24,114 bases of DNA. Source: a virus. Below, one piece after another: positions 13,272-19,924 of this stretch. The number at the start of each line of letters is the position of its first letter. The first letter of the stretch is position 1. The stretch is taken from the IMG/VR virus record IMGVR_UViG_3300033183_000086, positions 1-24,114 of that record; one strand, 5' to 3'. Below the pieces are notes generated by a model that saw nothing but the letters and a program-made list of their open reading frames with translations, did not search any database and was not told the DNA's origin. The position numbers and the translations under genes are program-made.

Positions 13272-13280
13272 GTGTATAAT
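13253..13280 (+). promoter_or_regulatory. Consensus sigma70 promoter embedded in a terminator
   Basis: TTGACA (13253-13258), 16 nt, TATAAT (13275-13280): both hexamers are perfect consensus. The -35 lies in the terminator 3' arm and the spacer holds the T run. It opens the long early-type run of small genes from 13302 on. Confidence 0.88.
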
Positions 13281-13301
13281 TAGATCAGGTGAGCTCACAC
13301 A

Positions 13302-13967
13302 ATGAAGAAGTTTATTACTGGTTTGGTAGCTGCAACCGCACTTGCAACTCCTGCGTTTGCACATCCAACTAAAGGTTGGTACACCATGGATGCCATGGGA
13401 TGTATGCTTGTACAAGAGTGTACTGATGGTGTGGTTGAAGTTAAGAACCACAAGGACATTGCAAAACATTTTAATAAGTTCTCAATGACACCACCAATGT
13501 CGGTGGAGTTTGATGAACTGGTCAAGGCTTCCAATGCAGTAGGTTCTAAAGTTTTTCTTGCACCAGAAAAATATTTTCCTCCTGGTCATCGCGGTGTCTA
13601 TCACACCGTCAGTAATAACTTCTATCTCAATGAGAGATTTGTGCATAGGTATAATGTCTTGATGATTGTGATGCGTCATGAGGGCTGGCACGCCGCACAA
13701 GACTGTATGGCGGGTTCTATCAACAACACCATGATTGCAATCATTCTCCCTGAGGAAGACGTGCCACAGGTCTGGAGAGACATCGTAGAGAAGACGTATC
13801 CTGCAAGTGCAGTTCCTTGGGAAGCAGAGGCGAAGTGGGCTGGTATGACTGAAGGAATGACCATGAAGGCACTCAAGTCATGTGCTGCTGGTACGATGTG
13901 GACAGATTACAAACCCACTCCACTCACTGAGAAGTGGTTGAGAGAAGAAGGTTATATCAAGGAGTAA
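13302..13967 (+). CDS. Secreted putative zinc metallopeptidase-like protein (HExxH)
   Basis: 221 aa with a 20-residue signal peptide (ALATPAFA cut). A zinc-binding motif HEGWH lies at 126-130 on a helix that starts MIVMR. Acidic residues in PWEAEA (E174, E176) are well placed for the third ligand, as in gluzincins. Four Cys (34, 40, 135 and one near 193) could form disulfides in the periplasm. It is the first gene after the strong promoter, so it is probably made early and in quantity. It may act on host periplasmic proteins or peptidoglycan-linked targets. No characterised homologue is recognised; the peptidase call rests on the motif. Confidence 0.7.
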   Translation: MKKFITGLVAATALATPAFAHPTKGWYTMDAMGCMLVQECTDGVVEVKNHKDIAKHFNKFSMTPPMSVEFDELVKASNAVGSKVFLAPEKYFPPGHRGVYHTVSNNFYLNERFVHRYNVLMIVMRHEGWHAAQDCMAGSINNTMIAIILPEEDVPQVWRDIVEKTYPASAVPWEAEAKWAGMTEGMTMKALKSCAAGTMWTDYKPTPLTEKWLREEGYIKE

Positions 13968-13970
13968 GTC

Positions 13971-14354
13971 ATGGGAATGTTTGATACTGTAAGATCTTCA
14001 TATGATCTTGGACCTGGTTGGTTAAACAAAGAACTCCAGACAAAAGACCTGGACTGTTGCATGAATGAGTATTGGATCTCTCCAACTGGTCAGTTATTTG
14101 AACTTGATTATTCTGGAACTCATGATTTTGTTGATATACCTGAGGAGGAAAGAGTACGTCCTTGGAATGTTTTTAAAACTGTTCCAAACGGTAATCATGG
14201 AAAGGTGCGTCCTGTTTATATCTTCAAAGTAGTAGAGTTGTATCCTGCCAACTGGGACGCCCACTATGCAAAGTGGCCCTCTTGTCATGTCTACTTCAGG
14301 GATGGTATGATCAAGGAAGTTAGACACGCAAACCTGCACGATGTAACATGGTAG
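13971..14354 (+). CDS. Conserved phage hypothetical protein (MGMFDTV start)
   Basis: 127 aa, 3 nt after the previous stop. The N-terminus MGMFDTVRSSYDLGPGW recalls a family of small phage proteins that begin MGMFD and contain paired Cys and Trp residues. Mid-part beta-rich (GQLFELDYSGTHDF, VRPVYIFKVVELYP). No signal peptide or enzymatic motif is visible. The stop overlaps the next ATG. Function unknown. Confidence 0.8.
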   Translation: MGMFDTVRSSYDLGPGWLNKELQTKDLDCCMNEYWISPTGQLFELDYSGTHDFVDIPEEERVRPWNVFKTVPNGNHGKVRPVYIFKVVELYPANWDAHYAKWPSCHVYFRDGMIKEVRHANLHDVTW

Positions 14355-14569
14355 AGCTCACACTTGCAACCCTCCTAGGAACAGTCGCAGGAGACTTCTG
14401 CGAACTGCGGAACGAGGGTAGACCAGTTCTGGAATCCGTTCTTCTTGCATACTCCAAAGCCAATGATCAGTATGGTGGTGAGAATGTACGAAATGTGATC
14501 AGTGGATCCTTTGGTCTTGAAGCCCAGGCTATTGGTTTCGTTGTGACAAAGTGCCCTGATAAACTGTAA
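14348..14569 (+). CDS. 73-aa hypothetical protein
   Basis: The ATG overlaps the upstream stop by 7 nt, and the stop overlaps the next ATG (TAATG). The sequence looks helical and globular (LATLLGTVAGDFCELRNEGRPVLESVLLAYSK...), without signal peptide, with two Cys. No family recognised. The overlapping arrangement and normal codon use support expression. Confidence 0.68.
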   Translation: MVELTLATLLGTVAGDFCELRNEGRPVLESVLLAYSKANDQYGGENVRNVISGSFGLEAQAIGFVVTKCPDKL

Positions 14570-14748
14570 TGTACACACTGAAATTTCTTGTTCCATTTAT
14601 TGCATTATCTTGTGCAGAGGGTTTGACTACTGGACAAGGTGATATGTGTGTTCTTCGTGAACCCACACCAGTTGTCAAGTATTATGAGCCTGGTAAATCC
14701 TGTTACGTCAACGGAACTTTCTATCGGGATTGTGCAAATCGACCATGA
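14569..14748 (+). CDS. 59-aa small lipoprotein-like secreted protein
   Basis: TAATG overlap with the gene before, ATGA with the gene after. The start is a short signal sequence ending ALSC (Cys15), a plausible lipobox. Three further Cys sit in the short mature part, including KSCYVNGTFYRDC. It could be anchored in a host membrane during infection, for example in superinfection exclusion; that is an inference from its small secreted Cys-rich form only. Confidence 0.62.
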   Translation: MYTLKFLVPFIALSCAEGLTTGQGDMCVLREPTPVVKYYEPGKSCYVNGTFYRDCANRP

Positions 14749-14933
14749 CTAAATTGATTAAAAAATCTGATTCACGATACTTTGAGGTGTCTTCAGAAGA
14801 TCCATACCTTCGACATCACTACAAAGTGGTTGATGTCAACGGTGATTCAGTTGTACTAGACAACTGGCAAGACACCGCAGTGTTGTGGTGGAACATGAAA
14901 ACATTTCTTTCTCACATCGAAGTGATGAACTAA
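14745..14933 (+). CDS. 62-aa hypothetical protein
   Basis: Started at ATG 14745, which forms ATGA with the previous stop; an in-frame non-ATG start 15 nt upstream is less likely. The body is beta-rich with several Trp (VVDVNGDSVVLDNWQDTAVLWWNM). It resembles a small SH3-like barrel by pattern only. No motif or signal peptide. The next gene starts in its stop (TAATG). Confidence 0.66.
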   Translation: MTKLIKKSDSRYFEVSSEDPYLRHHYKVVDVNGDSVVLDNWQDTAVLWWNMKTFLSHIEVMN

Positions 14934-15097
14934 TGCGAGACAAAATTATTTTCATTCTTCCGTTCTTTCAGGTGATTATTGCTCTGGTAACACTATCCAA
15001 GATACCAGAGCCACCACCACAATACTTCTGTCAACAATCATCATACAATCTAATCGTATGTAATCCTAACAGTCCAGTTAATCTACAACTACGATGA
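14933..15097 (+). CDS. 54-aa small secreted or membrane-anchored protein
   Basis: ATG 14933 overlaps the previous stop. Residues 1-22 are a signal or membrane segment (KIIFILPFFQVIIALVTL). The rest is Pro-rich (KIPEPPPQYFC) with two Cys. The stop overlaps the HNH ATG (ATGA). Function unknown; it is one of several short exported proteins in this run. Confidence 0.62.
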   Translation: MRDKIIFILPFFQVIIALVTLSKIPEPPPQYFCQQSSYNLIVCNPNSPVNLQLR

Positions 15098-15486
15098 GAG
15101 ATCACAAAGCTGAGTATCAACGTTTATCACCAGAACAAAAAGCAAAGAAGTCTGCCCGTAATAAACTCCCTGAAGTAAAACAACTTAAGAGAGAATATTA
15201 CCTACGTAATAAACAACTGATAGAAGAACGTTATCAACAACATAAACAACAAGTAGTAGAATACTTACAACATAAACATGATCACATAGGTTGTATTGGT
15301 TGTGGTACTACTATTCAATTAGAGATAGATCATATAGATCCCTCTACTAAAGAATGTGATCCTGCTAAGAGTCTTGGTAGTAAAACTATCTCCCAACGTA
15401 TATGGAATGAGATAGATAAATGTCAACTACTATGCTATGATTGTCATAGAGAGAAGACGGGTAAACAGTTCCGTAAACCACAATGA
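15094..15486 (+). CDS. HNH endonuclease
   Basis: 130 aa. The N-terminal half is a basic, coiled-coil-like region with many Lys, Gln and Tyr. The C-terminal half is an HNH domain: CIGC (67-70), LEIDHID (D79, H80), then CQLLCYDCHREKT with C114, C117 and H118, so a Zn ribbon and the catalytic His are present. This is the form of free-standing homing endonucleases in T4-like phages. Codon use leans to AT-ending codons (many CAA, TTA) more than neighbours, a sign of separate origin. It is joined by ATGA at both ends, which is unusually neat for a mobile gene. Confidence 0.88.
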   Translation: MRDHKAEYQRLSPEQKAKKSARNKLPEVKQLKREYYLRNKQLIEERYQQHKQQVVEYLQHKHDHIGCIGCGTTIQLEIDHIDPSTKECDPAKSLGSKTISQRIWNEIDKCQLLCYDCHREKTGKQFRKPQ

Positions 15487-15614
15487 AAGACACCAGAGTT
15501 CCCTTGACAATCACTCTAGGTGTGTTAGGATTGTGCGTGATCGCCACCATCGTGGCTGGTTACTCTCATGGTCACATGGATCTGCCTAAAGTATTACACA
15601 ATGCATTTAAATGA
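15483..15614 (+). CDS. 43-aa single-pass membrane peptide
   Basis: ATGA overlaps at both ends. One hydrophobic helix (LTITLGVLGLCVIATIVAGY, residues 8-27), then a His-rich segment SHGHMDLPKVLHNAF. The orientation is probably N-in. No family recognised. Confidence 0.6.
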   Translation: MKDTRVPLTITLGVLGLCVIATIVAGYSHGHMDLPKVLHNAFK

Positions 15615-15835
15615 CCGTACCATTTTTTATTGAAGAACCTATCACTTGGAAAAAGGTTGAGGTTCCGCAAGATATTCTGTACTATTGTGACATGACTACA
15701 TATGATGCAGATCGTGAAGATCTTCGTTATATTGACTGTGTATGGATGCACATGGGTTACTATGGAGTTCCAAAACATGTCATGAAAGCTCATCGTGAAG
15801 AATTTAATCCTCCTGTTAGACCTGTTTTCAAATGA
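15611..15835 (+). CDS. 74-aa hypothetical protein
   Basis: ATGA with both neighbours. An acidic, Tyr-rich protein (DILYYCDMTTYDADREDLRYIDCVWMHMGYYGVP) with two Cys and no signal peptide. No motif recognised. The two Cys plus His could bind metal, but spacing is not that of a known site. Confidence 0.66.
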   Translation: MTVPFFIEEPITWKKVEVPQDILYYCDMTTYDADREDLRYIDCVWMHMGYYGVPKHVMKAHREEFNPPVRPVFK

Positions 15836-16221
15836 CTTACGACGCAACTGTTGAATTTAAGTTTAATGCTACCTACACTCCCACATATAAGAGTGGGTTT
15901 GGATCTACTGTTGATGATGATATGCTCCCTGAAGAGCATTATGTGATCACTGCACCAGCAGCAGATCTTAACTGCCGCCAATACTTCAAACTGTTTGAGA
16001 AGTTTATGCTGTGTGTTGGTATGAGCCCTCAAAATATTCGTAGTGGTGCTATGTCATTGGTCTTCAATGATATGGTGCTTGAGGAAGAACAACGTAAGAT
16101 CTGTGCTGAGTATGAGCTGACTATGGATGAAGACCTCCGTAAGAAGTATGAGGACTTCAAGAAAGCAGATGAAGAATGGGCACGATTGGAGAAAGGTCCT
16201 ATGGGTACAGTAGAAGAATGA
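15832..16221 (+). CDS. 129-aa hypothetical protein with acidic helical C-terminus
   Basis: ATG overlaps the previous stop (ATGA). The first ~70 residues are mixed, with beta strands (ATVEFKFNATYTPTY) and a PEEHYVITAPAADLNC stretch. From ~85 on it is a highly charged helix (EEEQRKICAEYELTMDED...). No enzymatic motif or signal peptide. Conserved-looking but unassigned. Confidence 0.72.
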   Translation: MTYDATVEFKFNATYTPTYKSGFGSTVDDDMLPEEHYVITAPAADLNCRQYFKLFEKFMLCVGMSPQNIRSGAMSLVFNDMVLEEEQRKICAEYELTMDEDLRKKYEDFKKADEEWARLEKGPMGTVEE

Positions 16222-16499
16222 AACTCATTCAGTTTGGTGCTCGTGAAGATTACGGCACAGAATACTACATGACTGTACTTACAACTAAAAGTTATTCCCT
16301 ACTTCAGGTGGCATTTGACATCGGTGAGTATGGTAATTGGATTGAGTTTCCATATCTGCAAATTACAATGGGATATGGTAGATTGTTCTCATTCCTATTC
16401 TCTCTCGGCAAGCTGGGATTTACTTTTGACATTGCTGGTCGTAATTGGCGTGATGAATTGTTTTATCAAGCACAAGATTACATGAGGTTGAAAGAATGA
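16218..16499 (+). CDS. 93-aa hypothetical protein
   Basis: ATG 16218 (ATGA) is preferred to an upstream in-frame start at 16176 that would overlap deeply. The sequence is rich in Tyr, Phe and Gly with beta-strand character (TEYYMTVLTTKSYSLLQVAFDIGEYGNWIEFPYLQITMGYG). No signal peptide. Function unknown; the stop overlaps the next ATG. Confidence 0.68.
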   Translation: MKLIQFGAREDYGTEYYMTVLTTKSYSLLQVAFDIGEYGNWIEFPYLQITMGYGRLFSFLFSLGKLGFTFDIAGRNWRDELFYQAQDYMRLKE

Positions 16500-16648
16500 T
16501 TACTACAATTATGGCAGGATTTGCCTTTGGATACTGTGTGATGGACATCATCATGAACTATCGTGCTCGTCGTGCTGCTGACGAGATGCTTAAATCTACC
16601 AAGGAGAACTACAATGAAAATCAAATTCAAATCGCATCAAATCACTGA
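16496..16648 (+). CDS. 50-aa membrane-anchored peptide
   Basis: ATGA with the upstream gene. Residues 1-20 are hydrophobic (MAGFAFGYCVMDIIMNY), followed by RARRAADEM, a positive segment that would stay in the cytoplasm. Its last 35 nt overlap the next gene, whose ribosome-binding site AAGGAG lies inside this ORF. Only the first ~35 residues look conserved in character. Confidence 0.55.
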   Translation: MITTIMAGFAFGYCVMDIIMNYRARRAADEMLKSTKENYNENQIQIASNH

Positions 16649-16871
16649 CCGTGAGGTAGAATTCACACATGACGATAAAGTTCGTCTGTTTGAACTGATG
16701 AAGGAAGAGTTCATCAATCACATCATCTATTCTAGGTTCGATAATCTTTATCCCACTCATCTTGAAAAGCAACTTGGCACATTTTGTGATGATTATGGTG
16801 TTGATGTGGAATACGATAAAGATCGTGTAGAATTCTTTACTGCACTTGTCAAGGAGATGAAGTATGACTGA
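16614..16871 (+). CDS. 85-aa hypothetical protein
   Basis: ATG 16614 is chosen because AAGGAG (16601-16606) sits 7 nt before it; an earlier in-frame start is less likely. Charged, mainly helical (DDKVRLFELMKEEFINHIIYS) with a C-terminal D-V-E-Y-D-K-D-R segment. No motif recognised. It begins the series of small genes joined by the ATGACTGAC junction. Confidence 0.72.
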   Translation: MKIKFKSHQITDREVEFTHDDKVRLFELMKEEFINHIIYSRFDNLYPTHLEKQLGTFCDDYGVDVEYDKDRVEFFTALVKEMKYD

Positions 16872-17016
16872 CGAACAAATTGAAATGCTCCGCCGTCTCA
16901 TTCAAGATGAGATTGAAGTTGCTGGAGTTGATGGTATGGAACATGGTGTCTGGGGCTGGATGGATAGTCAATTAGACAAACGCTGGAAGAAATTTCAGGA
17001 GAGTTTTAATGACTGA
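16864..17016 (+). CDS. 50-aa acidic mini-protein (MTD series, 1)
   Basis: Starts at ATGACTGA, which also holds the previous gene's stop (8-nt overlap). The product is Asp/Glu-rich, with several Trp (HGVWGWMDSQLDKRW). No motif. First of four consecutive small proteins that begin MTD from nearly the same DNA junction. Confidence 0.62.
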   Translation: MTDEQIEMLRRLIQDEIEVAGVDGMEHGVWGWMDSQLDKRWKKFQESFND

Positions 17017-17167
17017 CTACGAACAACAACTCTATGATGTGATTGCTGATTGGTGGGATGAAGTATTTGTTGTCAATCCACCACCAGTAGATCGTGATGG
17101 TGAATATATGGATAAGAACCCTACAATCATTGATCTTGTCAAAGCTATCAGTGAGATTAAACAATGA
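17009..17167 (+). CDS. 52-aa acidic mini-protein (MTD series, 2)
   Basis: Starts at ATGACTGACTAC with an 8-nt overlap to the previous stop. Helical acidic N-terminus (MTDYEQQLYDVIADWWDEVF), then a PPP stretch and a second helix. No motif recognised. The stop overlaps the next ATG by 4 nt. Confidence 0.62.
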   Translation: MTDYEQQLYDVIADWWDEVFVVNPPPVDRDGEYMDKNPTIIDLVKAISEIKQ

Positions 17168-17379
17168 CTGACTTTGAAAAGGCAAAAGAAAGAGTTAGAA
17201 AAGCACAAGCATTGATGCAAGTGAAGCAGAGAATGATTGCTGATTTACCACCACGAGGCAGTGCTTTCTATCGGTACTTTCTTGATCCAGAAAAGAACCC
17301 TAAACCATACTCTGAACAAGTAAAACGCATTGAAAGTTTGACCTACGAAGATGTATTTGGAATGGAAGATGAAGTATGA
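17164..17379 (+). CDS. 71-aa helical mini-protein (MTD series, 3)
   Basis: Starts at ATGACTGACT with a 4-nt overlap. First 27 residues are a basic helix (FEKAKERVRKAQALMQVKQRM), then Pro-Arg-Gly and an acidic end (YEDVFGMEDEV). This charge split recalls small phage regulators or DNA mimics only in a general way. Function unknown. Confidence 0.66.
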   Translation: MTDFEKAKERVRKAQALMQVKQRMIADLPPRGSAFYRYFLDPEKNPKPYSEQVKRIESLTYEDVFGMEDEV

Positions 17380-17690
17380 CTGACTACAACCTCCCAGACA
17401 AAGATGATGCTCCATGGTTGGACACTACCTATGATGGATTCATGACTGATGCTGAACTTGGTTTCAATGCTTGGTTTAATGACATCTATGGTGTATATTC
17501 TCACCGTTGTGAGTGGTTCTTTGGTGACTGTGAAGTAGAAGATGTAAAGACCCGTAAGGATTTACTCTACAAATGGATTCATGCTGCCTACTGTGCTGGT
17601 TACAGTCAAAATAAAGCACTCAAAGCACTTGACAAACTCTACCAAGTGAATGATAATGGTATGAAGGAGTTGGCAGATGAAAAAGACTAA
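17376..17690 (+). CDS. 104-aa acidic hypothetical protein (MTD series, 4)
   Basis: Starts at ATGACTGACTAC, 4-nt overlap. Mixed acidic protein with many Trp, Tyr and three Cys (SHRCEWFFGDCEVEDV, AAYCAGYSQNKALKALDKLY). No signal peptide. A conserved-looking cyanophage protein but unassigned. The next ORF overlaps its last 14 nt. Confidence 0.7.
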   Translation: MTDYNLPDKDDAPWLDTTYDGFMTDAELGFNAWFNDIYGVYSHRCEWFFGDCEVEDVKTRKDLLYKWIHAAYCAGYSQNKALKALDKLYQVNDNGMKELADEKD

Positions 17691-17859
17691 GTTTCCATGG
17701 CCATATCATATTGATGAAGAAACAAAAATTGTTTCTGTCTATGTTGTCAGTGGTTGGCCATCTGTTATGATTGTACCCAAGAAGGTAGAAGAATACTTTC
17801 CTGGATACAAAGGTGTAGTAGTATCCAAAGATTACTTTGATCAATTAAAAGAACAATGA
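17677..17859 (+). CDS. 60-aa hypothetical protein
   Basis: ATG 17677 overlaps the previous gene by 14 nt. Small beta-rich protein (EETKIVSVYVVSGWPSVMIVPKKVEEYF) with Tyr and Pro. No motif. ATGA to the next gene. Confidence 0.62.
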   Translation: MKKTKFPWPYHIDEETKIVSVYVVSGWPSVMIVPKKVEEYFPGYKGVVVSKDYFDQLKEQ

Positions 17860-18242
17860 CAATCCCTAATTTCAAATCCCAAGAAGATTGGGAAGCATTT
17901 ACATCTCTCTTTGATGCACGTTGGCATTGTAAGAAAGCATTGCTAGATCGTGTCAAGGATGATATGTATGGTAGACAGGGATTTCCATCACCAGAATGGT
18001 CATCTCTTCCACCACACTCTGTTGAAACTATCAATGACATTGTACAATCTCTGCTGTATGATGTAGAATATGATTTTGAACAATCACATCCTGACTACAA
18101 ACGTGAGGATGATGTATTCATTCCTCGTCGTACATTCAAACAGGATGTAACCGAAGCACTCCTCGAAGCAAACCAAAAGTTCTGGAATAGTGGTAATGAA
18201 CCAACTGAATTGGCCTGTGTTGACCACCTTACTGACGAATAA
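17856..18242 (+). CDS. 128-aa hypothetical protein
   Basis: ATGA with the previous gene. Acidic, helical, with Trp and single Cys residues (SQEDWEAFTSLFDARWHCKKALLDRVKDD). A mid-part IVQSLLYDVEYDFEQSHPDY is followed by FIPRRTFKQDVTEALLEANQKFW. No enzymatic motif. Conserved in character, unassigned. Confidence 0.72.
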   Translation: MTIPNFKSQEDWEAFTSLFDARWHCKKALLDRVKDDMYGRQGFPSPEWSSLPPHSVETINDIVQSLLYDVEYDFEQSHPDYKREDDVFIPRRTFKQDVTEALLEANQKFWNSGNEPTELACVDHLTDE

Positions 18243-18244
18243 AA

Positions 18245-18379
18245 ATGACACAACGAACTTTTACTGGCAAGACTGGTGATGTATGGACTTGGGAAGAAAC
18301 TCCTGAGACTATTGAAGCCCTGAAAAAACTCCATGAAACTGTGAAGAAAGTTAATGAACAACAAACCACTAACGACTGA
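18245..18379 (+). CDS. 44-aa hypothetical mini-protein
   Basis: Starts 2 nt after the previous stop. Polar start (QRTFTGKTGDVWTWEETPE) and a charged helix (IEALKKLHETVKKVNEQQ). The next gene starts inside its end (26-nt overlap). No motif recognised. Confidence 0.58.
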   Translation: MTQRTFTGKTGDVWTWEETPETIEALKKLHETVKKVNEQQTTND

Positions 18380-18575
18380 AGAAGTAGAAGAAGCTGCAGA
18401 ACAATTCTTTCCGTTGTTTGATATTGTCCGCAACCAAATGCCGGTAGAGGCAACCATTGAAGACACACTCAAAGTAATGGAAACTGTTTGTAACCTTGCA
18501 CAGAAACTCCGTACTCAAAAAGAGATGGAGAAACAACCTTTTGGGTTCAATAAAAAAGATCAAACTGATACATAA
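18354..18575 (+). CDS. 73-aa helical hypothetical protein
   Basis: ATG 18354 is preceded by AAGAAAG-type sequence. The product is almost wholly helical and acidic at the start (TTEEVEEAAEQFFPLFDIVRNQ), basic at the end. No motif. It ends 5 nt before the glutaredoxin gene. Confidence 0.66.
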   Translation: MNNKPLTTEEVEEAAEQFFPLFDIVRNQMPVEATIEDTLKVMETVCNLAQKLRTQKEMEKQPFGFNKKDQTDT

Positions 18576-18580
18576 AAGCA

Positions 18581-18817
18581 ATGTCATTCACTGTTTACTC
18601 TAAAGACGGCTGTCCATACTGTGAGATGGTCAAACAAGTTTTGGTCGGAAAGGATCTTACCTTTGCAGAATACAAACTTGGAGAAGACTTTGATAAGGAA
18701 CAATTCTATCAAGAGTTTGGTCAAGGTTCTACGTTTCCACAGGTCATTATGAACGGTGAGAAACTTGGTGGATGTACAGACACTGTAAAGTATCTACGAG
18801 AACAAGGGATTGTGTGA
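18581..18817 (+). CDS. Glutaredoxin
   Basis: 78 aa. The dithiol site CPYC is at 11-14 after the first strand (FTVYSKDG). TFPQVIMNG holds the cis-proline and GGCTD the glutathione-binding loop. The length matches class I glutaredoxins such as the T4 NrdC type, and the product probably reduces ribonucleotide reductase or other disulfides with glutathione. It is joined to the next gene by TGATG. Confidence 0.93.
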   Translation: MSFTVYSKDGCPYCEMVKQVLVGKDLTFAEYKLGEDFDKEQFYQEFGQGSTFPQVIMNGEKLGGCTDTVKYLREQGIV

Positions 18818-19167
18818 TGAACAATGAACTCTACTACGATGTTGACAGAGCAATTGACTATGCATTTGAAGGTCAGTTCGTTCTCAAGTTTTATGATTAT
18901 CTAAAAGTTCGTGGTGCAAAACGAGCTGAAGTAGAGGAGTTCATTACCAGTTCCACTGCAACAGAACTGAGTGATCTTGTAAACGAACTGGAAGAATACT
19001 TAGAGGGTGGTCAGGACTACAACCACAAACTCCTCCGTGAGGCCTATGGACACATCCCAAAGCCACAGGCTAGAAAAATCAAGGACTATCTCTATGGTAT
19101 ACTTCAAGATGCCTGGCAATACAGTCATGACAAACGACCTGGAAGACGCAAGAAGGTATCTAAATAA
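18817..19167 (+). CDS. 116-aa conserved hypothetical protein
   Basis: ATG 18817 overlaps the glutaredoxin stop (TGATG); an upstream in-frame start inside glutaredoxin is rejected. Helical: VDRAIDYAFEGQFVLKFYDYLK, TATELSDLVNELEEYL, ARKIKDYLYGILQDAW, with a Lys/Arg-rich tail (KRPGRRKKVSK) that could bind nucleic acid. No motif recognised. Its stop lies in TCTAAATAAA. Confidence 0.74.
   Translation: MNNELYYDVDRAIDYAFEGQFVLKFYDYLKVRGAKRAEVEEFITSSTATELSDLVNELEEYLEGGQDYNHKLLREAYGHIPKPQARKIKDYLYGILQDAWQYSHDKRPGRRKKVSK
19159..19166 (+). promoter_or_regulatory. Late-promoter-like box TCTAAATA
   Basis: TCTAAATA overlaps the previous stop codon and resembles the CTAAATA/ATAAATA late boxes of T4-like cyanophages. 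It sits ~58 nt before the next gene, in one of the few gaps of this run, so late transcription from here is possible. A single 8-mer is weak evidence. Confidence 0.35.
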
Positions 19168-19223
19168 ACCAGAGAGTTGGAGGGTGTAAGTAAGTTTTTT
19201 TGTAGTCTCTCTAGGAAAGGAAA

Positions 19224-19460
19224 ATGTTAATAGGAGTAACCCTGGTTTTCGCCACCCTCTTCTGCATTGGTGGCATCTTGGTTGGGTTTGTTGTTGGATG
19301 GTTTGCTGGTGAAAAGTACAACGAGTACATGGAGCTAAAGACCGCACAAGTCACAACTCATCCAGAAATGTATGACACAGATGGAAACTTACTTAATACC
19401 GAACTAACCGCACTTCGATTTGTAATCGACGAAGACACTTATTACGACGACGAAGAGTAA
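19224..19460 (+). CDS. 78-aa membrane-anchored acidic protein
   Basis: ATG 19224 with AAAGG upstream. Residues 1-28 are a membrane helix (VTLVFATLFCIGGILVGFVVGWFAG) and the rest is a soluble acidic domain ending DEDTYYDDEE. A single-pass protein with a large polar C-terminus. Similar proteins occur in other cyanomyoviruses by my recollection, without assigned function. Confidence 0.75.
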   Translation: MLIGVTLVFATLFCIGGILVGFVVGWFAGEKYNEYMELKTAQVTTHPEMYDTDGNLLNTELTALRFVIDEDTYYDDEE

Positions 19461-19462
19461 TC

Positions 19463-19924
19463 ATGCCCGCTACAAAAACGAAATTACCAAAGGATGCTTT
19501 GGTAAGTGAAATCCTTGAAGCAGTAACTAAACAACGATCTAAGGCTAAAAAAGTTGAGATCCTTCAGGAGTTTGATTCTCCTGCACTCCGCGCTGTTCTA
19601 ATCTGGAACTTTGACGAGAGTGCAAGAAGTATGCTCCCTGAAGGTGATGTTCCTTACAATCCCAACGAGGCTCCAAAGGGAACTGATCACAATCGATTGA
19701 CCTCTGAGTACAAGAATCTCTATCACTTTGTCAAAGGTGGTAATGATACTCTTGCACCTCTGCGTCGTGAGAGTATGTTCATTCAACTCCTGGAACGTCT
19801 TCATGCTGAGGAAGCTGAGGTTATCTGTCTTACCAAAGATAAAAACCTCACTCAAAAATATAAACTGACAAGGGAAGTTGTTGCTGAAGCCTTCCCTGAT
19901 ATTGCCTGGGGCTGGAGGTCCTGA
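19463..19924 (+). CDS. Conserved T4-like cyanophage protein (DUF6433-like)
   Basis: 153 aa, 2 nt after the previous stop. Features: KAKKVEILQEFDSPALRAVLIWNFDESARSMLPEG, then VPYNPNEAPKGTDHNRLTSEYKNLYHFVKGG, and a C-terminal CLTKDKNLTQKYKLTREVV. This matches my memory of a protein conserved in most T4-like cyanophages and listed as DUF6433, with no known function. It is one of the strongest phage-lineage markers in the window. The DUF name should be checked by profile search. Confidence 0.83.
   Translation: MPATKTKLPKDALVSEILEAVTKQRSKAKKVEILQEFDSPALRAVLIWNFDESARSMLPEGDVPYNPNEAPKGTDHNRLTSEYKNLYHFVKGGNDTLAPLRRESMFIQLLERLHAEEAEVICLTKDKNLTQKYKLTREVVAEAFPDIAWGWRS

Noticed and set aside
19168-19223. 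Possible stem AGAGAG / CTCTCT around a 28-nt loop with a T run inside
   Set aside because: The T run is in the loop rather than after the stem, and the stem is short, so it is not a convincing terminator.
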